A DNA stretch of 23,546 bases from Larix sibirica (lineage: Eukaryota > Streptophyta > Pinopsida > Pinales > Pinaceae), in the NCBI GenBank assembly GCA_004151065.3, contig NWUY0300030309.1, positions 1 to 23,546 on the forward strand. The letters are read 5' to 3'. Below, piece by piece: positions 19,641-23,546 of the stretch (positions within the stretch are counted from its first letter, which is position 1; every line of letters begins with the position of its first letter). Made by a program: the position numbers and the translations under genes. The notes under the pieces are model-generated. The model ran no database searches. It was given only the letters and a program-made list of their open reading frames with translations, and had not been told where the DNA came from.

Positions 19641-20892
19641 ATGTCATTGTGTTAGTCATGTCCAATATTTAAGTTTTCATCAACCATATTGAATGCCATT
19701 GTTTGCAGTAGCATCAGAAGTTCATCAACAAAAGGGGTTCATTCGTTAAGAATTTTGTTAAAATATCAAAGTCTGAAGCCCCTCCAGATTTGGTCTAATA
19801 GCAAATCGAAAGACTATAGTAAAGTCCCATCCTGGTTGCATGTGGCAGCAACTGATTAGACATCGGAGCGCAGATATCGGGGGTGAAAAAAAGGTGTGTT
19901 CTGGGAATGTCCCCCCGAAGCAAGTCCGATAGTGTATCGGACCTTGCATATTTGAGTTGCGCAGAGGTGTCATCGGAGGAAACCCTTATAGGAAGTCTTA
20001 ATGGGACATGTGCGAATCAGAGTTTGGTTTTCAGGGTATGCAGTAACGTATAGTTTGTGAAAGGCTATCAGGAAAGGTATGGATTTTTTTTTTCAATTTA
20101 TAGACGTCCTTTCCGTAAAGGACAATGGAGTTTTTTTCAATTTACAATTTTTGAGAAGATTGGATATTAAAGATTTATTAGCCATCCAAAAAATACCACT
20201 TCCAATACTAGAAAATACCCAATTAAAAAATCTGCCTAAAATTAGTGGATTAAACCATTCTTACAATATTTCTAAACATAAATATTTTCAACTTCTAAAT
20301 TACATTTTTCAAATAAATGCAAACTTAATAGGAATTTTCTGTAATATCTAATGTATGTGCATCATTGTTTTAAAAGAACACAGAGATACAAATAGTGAGA
20401 TGCCTCTTTCCATATCCTTGAATGGAGTGGGATTTTTATATTTGAAGCACATAAATGTTCAATAACTTATTTTGTTAGAAATAACATTTAACCATCACCT
20501 TTTGGAAGACTCTGTATTGTCTAATTGAAATGAACAAAGGTACATAGGAAAGTGTTTAATAGATATATTGCTTATAAAATTTATATTTTTTCAATACTTT
20601 CATAAATTATTATTAATGTATAGTGTTTTTATAGTTAATATATATTAATTAATTTCAAAATTATCGTATAATGCAAATCACTGTGTGATTGATAGGAGTT
20701 TTTGGATTCACTGTATTAAAAGTTTTAAATTCTAGACAGAGATAAAATTCTACACAGAGATACGATTTGAACAATAAAGCATCGGATGCTAAATAGATGA
20801 TACAAGAGAAGAGAAATAAAACTCAATCTAACCAGTAAAACTTCTTAAAAGAGAAAGAAAACAAATAAGTTTATAGAATGAATCACAGTCAA
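19641..20892. other. Intergenic, AT-rich; one 90-codon open frame not recognised
   Basis: No supported gene. The plus frame 20079-20351 begins MDFFFQFIDVLSV and is rich in Ile, Leu, Asn and Lys, as expected from AT-rich DNA. It could be chance or a short eroded exon. At 19921-19946 a small hairpin occurs: CAAGTCCGATA, loop GTG, TATCGGACCTTG (11 pairs with one bulge). The 20400-20880 part is very AT-rich with no repeats I could define. Confidence 0.4.
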
Positions 20893-20907
20893 TTTTTTTT
20901 TTTTTTT
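20893..20907. repeat. T15 homopolymer (A15 on the minus strand)
   Basis: A pure run of 15 T on the plus strand. On the minus strand it reads as A15, right after a short stretch following the candidate exon at 20927-21073. It could be the poly(A) tail of a retroposed minus-strand transcript, or just an intronic or intergenic homopolymer. No target-site duplication could be confirmed. Confidence 0.85.
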
Positions 20908-20926
20908 CCGAAGCAGGAAAACTCAC

Positions 20927-21073
20927 CTTCTCTCTTGCCTTGGTTTATCTGATCCTGAATAGAGCAAAACAAGCTCACTGAACAGTTCTTTCCTCCACAA
21001 CCTTGGCAAAGCCTACCCATCAACCCTCCAGTTGTGTACCCAAGAAAGAAACAAAAACTAGAAACCTGACCAC
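20927..21073 (-). CDS. Candidate internal exon, Cys-rich, unrecognised
   Basis: On the minus strand, TTGGTTATTTCAG precedes position 21073 and resembles a plant 3' splice site; GAAG followed by GTGAGTTTTCC at 20926 resembles a 5' splice site. The 147 bp between are a multiple of three and open in one frame, reading GQVSSFCFFLGYTTGGLMGR, then LCQGCGGKNCSVSLFCSIQ. The CxxCxxxxC cluster is distinctive but I cannot assign a family. An alternative acceptor (CTCTATTCAG) inside would leave a 28-bp exon, 20954-20927. The A15 run on the minus strand 20 bp beyond the donor offers a competing reading as a retroposed transcript end. Treat as a hypothesis only. Confidence 0.25.
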
Positions 21074-21268
21074 CTGAAATAACCAACTAACTAACTGGTG
21101 GTGGGTAAGGGAGCAAACTTAAACCACATCCAGGAGTTTATAGAATCGGTACTAGGTAAATACAATGCATGATATACTAGCACATATAAAATAACTCATA
21201 ACCTAATGCATGTCGACAGTGTTATAATAATAATATAACCAATAACAACGCCATTAATTTGATTTTAC

Positions 21269-21481
21269 CTAGTGGCCACAATATAAGATCAGTATTTCAG
21301 CATTGCGCAGTTGCTGATTAGATGAGTTCAAGGACTCCCAGAGTCCCCCCAAACACTTCTGGGGTTGTGATGATTCATTCAGCACTTCACTGAAGTGCTT
21401 GAGAGAACGCCAAGAGAGCTGAACAAGAATATTGACTCCAGAGCGATAATATCTACAATCTTCTTTATCTGTTTTTTTCAT
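21269..21481 (-). CDS. Candidate small ORF or first exon, unrecognised
   Basis: An ATG at 21481 (GGCGGAGATGAAAAAAAC) opens 70 codons containing MKKTDKEDCRYYRSGVNILV, LSWRSLKHFSEVLNESSQ and GGLWESLNSSNQQL. Its composition is more protein-like than neighbouring frames. It lies just downstream of a TATA-box-like CTATATAATAA at 21513-21523 on the same strand, which would imply a very short leader. The TAG stop (21271-21269) is followed immediately by GTAAAATC, donor-like, so the real exon could end there or a little earlier. No domain is recognised. It could be a small gene, a first exon reaching the exon candidate at 20927-21073, or chance. Confidence 0.3.
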   Translation of the reverse strand: MKKTDKEDCRYYRSGVNILVQLSWRSLKHFSEVLNESSQPQKCLGGLWESLNSSNQQLRNAEILILYCGH

Positions 21482-21512
21482 CTCCGCCACAATGGTGTAA
21501 ATAAGGAGATGG

Positions 21513-21523
21513 TTATTATATAG
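21513..21523 (-). promoter_or_regulatory. TATA-box-like element
   Basis: The minus strand reads CCTCCCTATATAATAACC, close to the plant TATA consensus and flanked by C-rich sequence as in many plant promoters. It is about 32 bp upstream of the ATG at 21481. No other core-promoter evidence is available. Confidence 0.35.
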
Positions 21524-21868
21524 GGAGGCTGGTTAATGAATGTCCAGTGCTGGCCATACGAGGACAATCTGCTTAGGTCATACTTTATATTCGAGTCAAA
21601 CTTTAGATTAATGCAGTGCGCCAAAAACAGAACCTCTTCTTTGGAATCTGTTTACACAACTTTGCAAGGCCGCACTACCGTGCAATGTACTCCTGAAAAT
21701 GAATCTACTTTTCTTTATACAGAAAGCTGCCGGGGCGGTCCAACATGTTCAAAGTTAGAGATGCTTGTAAATGCACGATGCGTGCTTTCTGTTGAATCCA
21801 CGTACATGGTGGATCATACGGAATAGAATGGATGAACGTAACAAAAGTATCTTCCAAAGACAGTGTAG

Positions 21869-22144
21869 ATGGCAGGGTCTTTCAGAATTTCTCTATTCGA
21901 TTCCTTTTGTCCCTCGCCATCACCATCCACATCTCATAAGGTTTTGTTCTCCTGCCCCAGCTCAGAAGCCACAATCAGCTTCCCAGTGGCGACAGTGCTT
22001 GATTCTCAGTGGTTTTCAATAATTTATGCTGGAATACAACGTCTTCCAAAACTATGGACTCTCACTGCACTGTTAGGTCAACCAGAATATAGGTCACCTG
22101 CTACAAAAGAAAAAGAAAAAAACATTATTTTAGTTCCATATTAA
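21869..22144 (+). CDS. Candidate plus-strand ORF or first exon, unrecognised
   Basis: ATGGCAGGG at 21869 is in a good plant start context (AUGGC). The 91-codon frame starts MAGSFRISLFDSFCPSPSPS and continues SHKVLFSCPSSEATISFPVA. This Ser/Pro-rich, acid-poor opening could resemble an organelle transit peptide, but it may equally be chance. The later part (KEKEKNII) falls into A-rich, non-coding-looking DNA, so if real the exon probably ends earlier; one donor-like site is CATAAG followed by GTTTTG near 21941. Overlapping frames (21536-21826, 21771-22022) compete. No domain recognised. It is divergently arranged with the minus-strand candidate at 21269-21481. Confidence 0.25.
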   Translation: MAGSFRISLFDSFCPSPSPSTSHKVLFSCPSSEATISFPVATVLDSQWFSIIYAGIQRLPKLWTLTALLGQPEYRSPATKEKEKNIILVPY

Positions 22145-22588
22145 CACGATTATTTGTTTCTCAACTATTTGAGAAATCTTGTATTTTCAAATAGTGTTCT
22201 AAATGTGTGAATATGCAAGTGGAGCTAACATTTTTATTATAAATAAAAAGCTAATTAAAATTTTATTTTGGTTGTTAATTTTATGAATAGAGTTCTGTTG
22301 AGCTGTGACAATCAATTGACACTTGAGATTAAAGAAGGAGGATTGCTTAAATATGTGGTTCATTGAGATATATATTAAGTAAGGGTTTTAAGCCTTCTCT
22401 CCACGTAAATTGTAAATTCTGTTTCTCTTGTGTGATTGTTGTTCGGTATAAATATGTTATAAATATTCTTGTTTTCTGTTGTTACATTATTTATGATATA
22501 TATGGGCTTAATGCCCAACACATTCCATGATGTATGGTGTAAACCACCAAAATTAAATCCTTTCAATTATGCATTTTACTTAAAACAA
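22145..22588. other. AT-rich intergenic DNA, nothing recognised
   Basis: Strongly AT-rich, with T-run and A-run alternation. No gene, RNA or repeat boundary is visible. The minus frame at 22375-22566 (63 codons) is Asn/Ile/Thr-rich with no motif. Confidence 0.4.
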
Positions 22589-22826
22589 AGTACACTTTAA
22601 TAAATTGAGATCAAACATCATTTAAAAAAATATATATTATTAATTATTTGTCTAAAATATATTGTTATAGAAATAAATATGAAATCAATTGAGTACAAAC
22701 CACCCGGAGTACACTTTAATAAATTGAAATCAAACATCATTTAAAAAAATATATATTATTAATTATTTGTGTAAAATATATTGTTATAGAAATAAATATG
22801 AAATCAATTGAGGACAAACCACCCGG
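22589..22826. repeat. 119-bp tandem duplication, two copies
   Basis: The unit from AGTACACTTTAATAAATTGA to CAAACCACCCGG occurs at 22589-22707 and 22708-22826 with no spacer. By eye the copies differ at only three positions (GAGATC/GAAATC, GTCTAA/GTGTAA, GAGTAC/GAGGAC), about 97% identity and no indel. That marks it as the youngest duplication in the window. It is AT-rich with no coding content. Confidence 0.95.
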
Positions 22827-23076
22827 ATTCAAATCTCCTTTGTGATGCTTTTTGACACTTCTCCTTCTGGGATAGTTGTCATAAGCTACATTCTAGTGGT
22901 TGCTAGCCTCTTTGCATATGCATGGGTTGAATACTATGCATGAGTGCATAGAAGTTTGATGGTTTTTTTGTTTTTTCAATATAAAAAGTCTTAGATGTGA
23001 AGATGATATGAGAAAACGATAACATAATTATGAATTTAAGAAAAAACATGAAAAAAGAAAAAANNCTAAGCTTAAA
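22827..23076. other. Spacer ending in A-rich sequence and two Ns
   Basis: No gene. It ends with an A-rich stretch (GAAAAAACATGAAAAAAGAA...) and NN at 23063-23064, 12 bp before the second copy of the large pseudogene family begins. The abrupt change of sequence type beside Ns may be a scaffold join. Confidence 0.45.
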
Positions 23077-23546
23077 TATGACCTAGTGAGGGTCATAAGA
23101 TCCTTTTTCATCCTTTTCCAAATTTAGTTGAGCTAGAAAACCTTCCATATATTGCAAAATCATTTAATCCCCTTATTTAAAAGGGTCCTATTTATTTTGG
23201 TAGTAGGAAGTTCCTTTGGTGCTTGAAGTGAGTGCAGTGCATATGGTCTACTATAAACCTCTACCTAGCATATTCCATGTCAAAAATTTTGGGAGTGAGG
23301 AAAGGTAGGAGCTTATAGGGCTCTTCCTCAAAACCATACACTCTTATGATTGTATATCTCTCACAGAGAAACTAATCCCTGAACATCATGTCAGAATTGA
23401 ATTGTAGCCACCTTCTTCTCTCCGGGAACTTTCTTGGAGGTGAAGAATCAAAGTTCAGAGAATAGGTTATGCTCATGACTTTATATGTAAATTTTGCATA
23501 ATTTGAGTTAGGAGTTCTTCCCATGATCAAATCACTCTCGTCATAT
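23077..23546 (-). pseudogene. Second decayed copy of the unknown coiled-coil ORF family (middle part)
   Basis: This aligns without large gaps to 8138-8610, in the same orientation and at about 80% identity by eye. Shared blocks include GAGGGTCATAA, TTTGGTGCTTGAA, CCTAGCATA / TCTAGCATA, AACATCATGTCA and TTCTTGGAGGTGAAGAATCA. On the minus strand it gives fragments matching copy 1: DSSPPRKF, SDMMFRD, RYTIIRVYGFEEEPYKL, MEYAR.RFIVDHMHC and HFKHQRNFLLPK. Frameshifts and stops lie at different places from copy 1, so the two decayed independently. The upstream (5') part runs off the window. The downstream (3') part is cut off at about 23077 next to Ns. It includes RFIVDHMHC where copy 1 has a stop, which helps reconstruct the family by comparison. 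Confidence 0.75.

Noticed and set aside
20079-20351. 90-codon plus-strand ORF beginning MDFFFQF
   Set aside because: Composition follows AT-rich DNA, there is no recognisable motif and no splice or promoter context; kept only as a note in the region entry.
22820-22836. GGATTCAAATCTCC, resembling a tRNA T-loop
   Set aside because: The T-stem does not pair properly and no acceptor, D or anticodon arm can be formed around it.

Overview
The window reads as plant nuclear DNA from a large, repeat-rich genome. It is about 60-65% A+T and contains no rRNA, no tRNA, no bacterial-type gene structure and no long intact gene. Plant transposable-element remnants are separated by AT-rich filler, GA-rich low-complexity DNA and satellite-like arrays. 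The gag fragment and several degenerate ORFs resemble sequences I associate with gymnosperms or other non-angiosperm plants. That lineage call is inference. There is one long N gap (10999-11829) and isolated Ns at about 14444, 17106 and 23063-23064, so this is a draft assembly.

Layout: 1-644, no recognisable gene. 645-1035, degenerate GCG-rich repeats of about 71 bp. 1300-3635, a purine-rich GA region whose flank is duplicated (2641-2954 and 3318-3635). 3636-5800, AT-rich filler. 5811-9409 (minus), a decayed gene of roughly 1,100-1,200 codons: an N-terminal globular half, a long Lys/Glu-rich coiled-coil-like half and a Pro/Gln-containing tail. A second decayed copy of its middle part sits at the right edge (23077-23546, same strand). 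9410-10250 is the probable 5' leader or promoter side of that gene. 10253-12940 is a satellite-like array, units about 470-500 bp with a shorter internal motif, interrupted by the assembly gap. 13150-14859 (plus) holds two DNA-transposon-like relics: repeats resembling the DUF8039 domain of plant transposon genes, and a transposase-like piece with a CNEC motif and an HDKMD motif. 14885-15230 is a foldback inverted repeat. 16805-16920 is a cluster of ATATATCG palindromes. 17310-18819 (minus) is the gag portion of a Ty3/gypsy-type LTR retrotransposon, cut off before pol, with a possible leader/LTR to 19640. 20890-22144 is the least repeat-like stretch and could hold small divergent exons, but none is proven. 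22589-22826 is a recent 119-bp tandem duplication.

How the pieces relate: the window has no operon or pathway. Nearly all readable protein signal comes from decayed mobile elements, with in-frame stops and frameshifts in every case. The most unusual signal is the two-copy, coiled-coil-bearing ORF family, in which I see no reverse transcriptase, integrase or known transposase motif. No feature was checked by database search; family names come from recognising motifs by eye.
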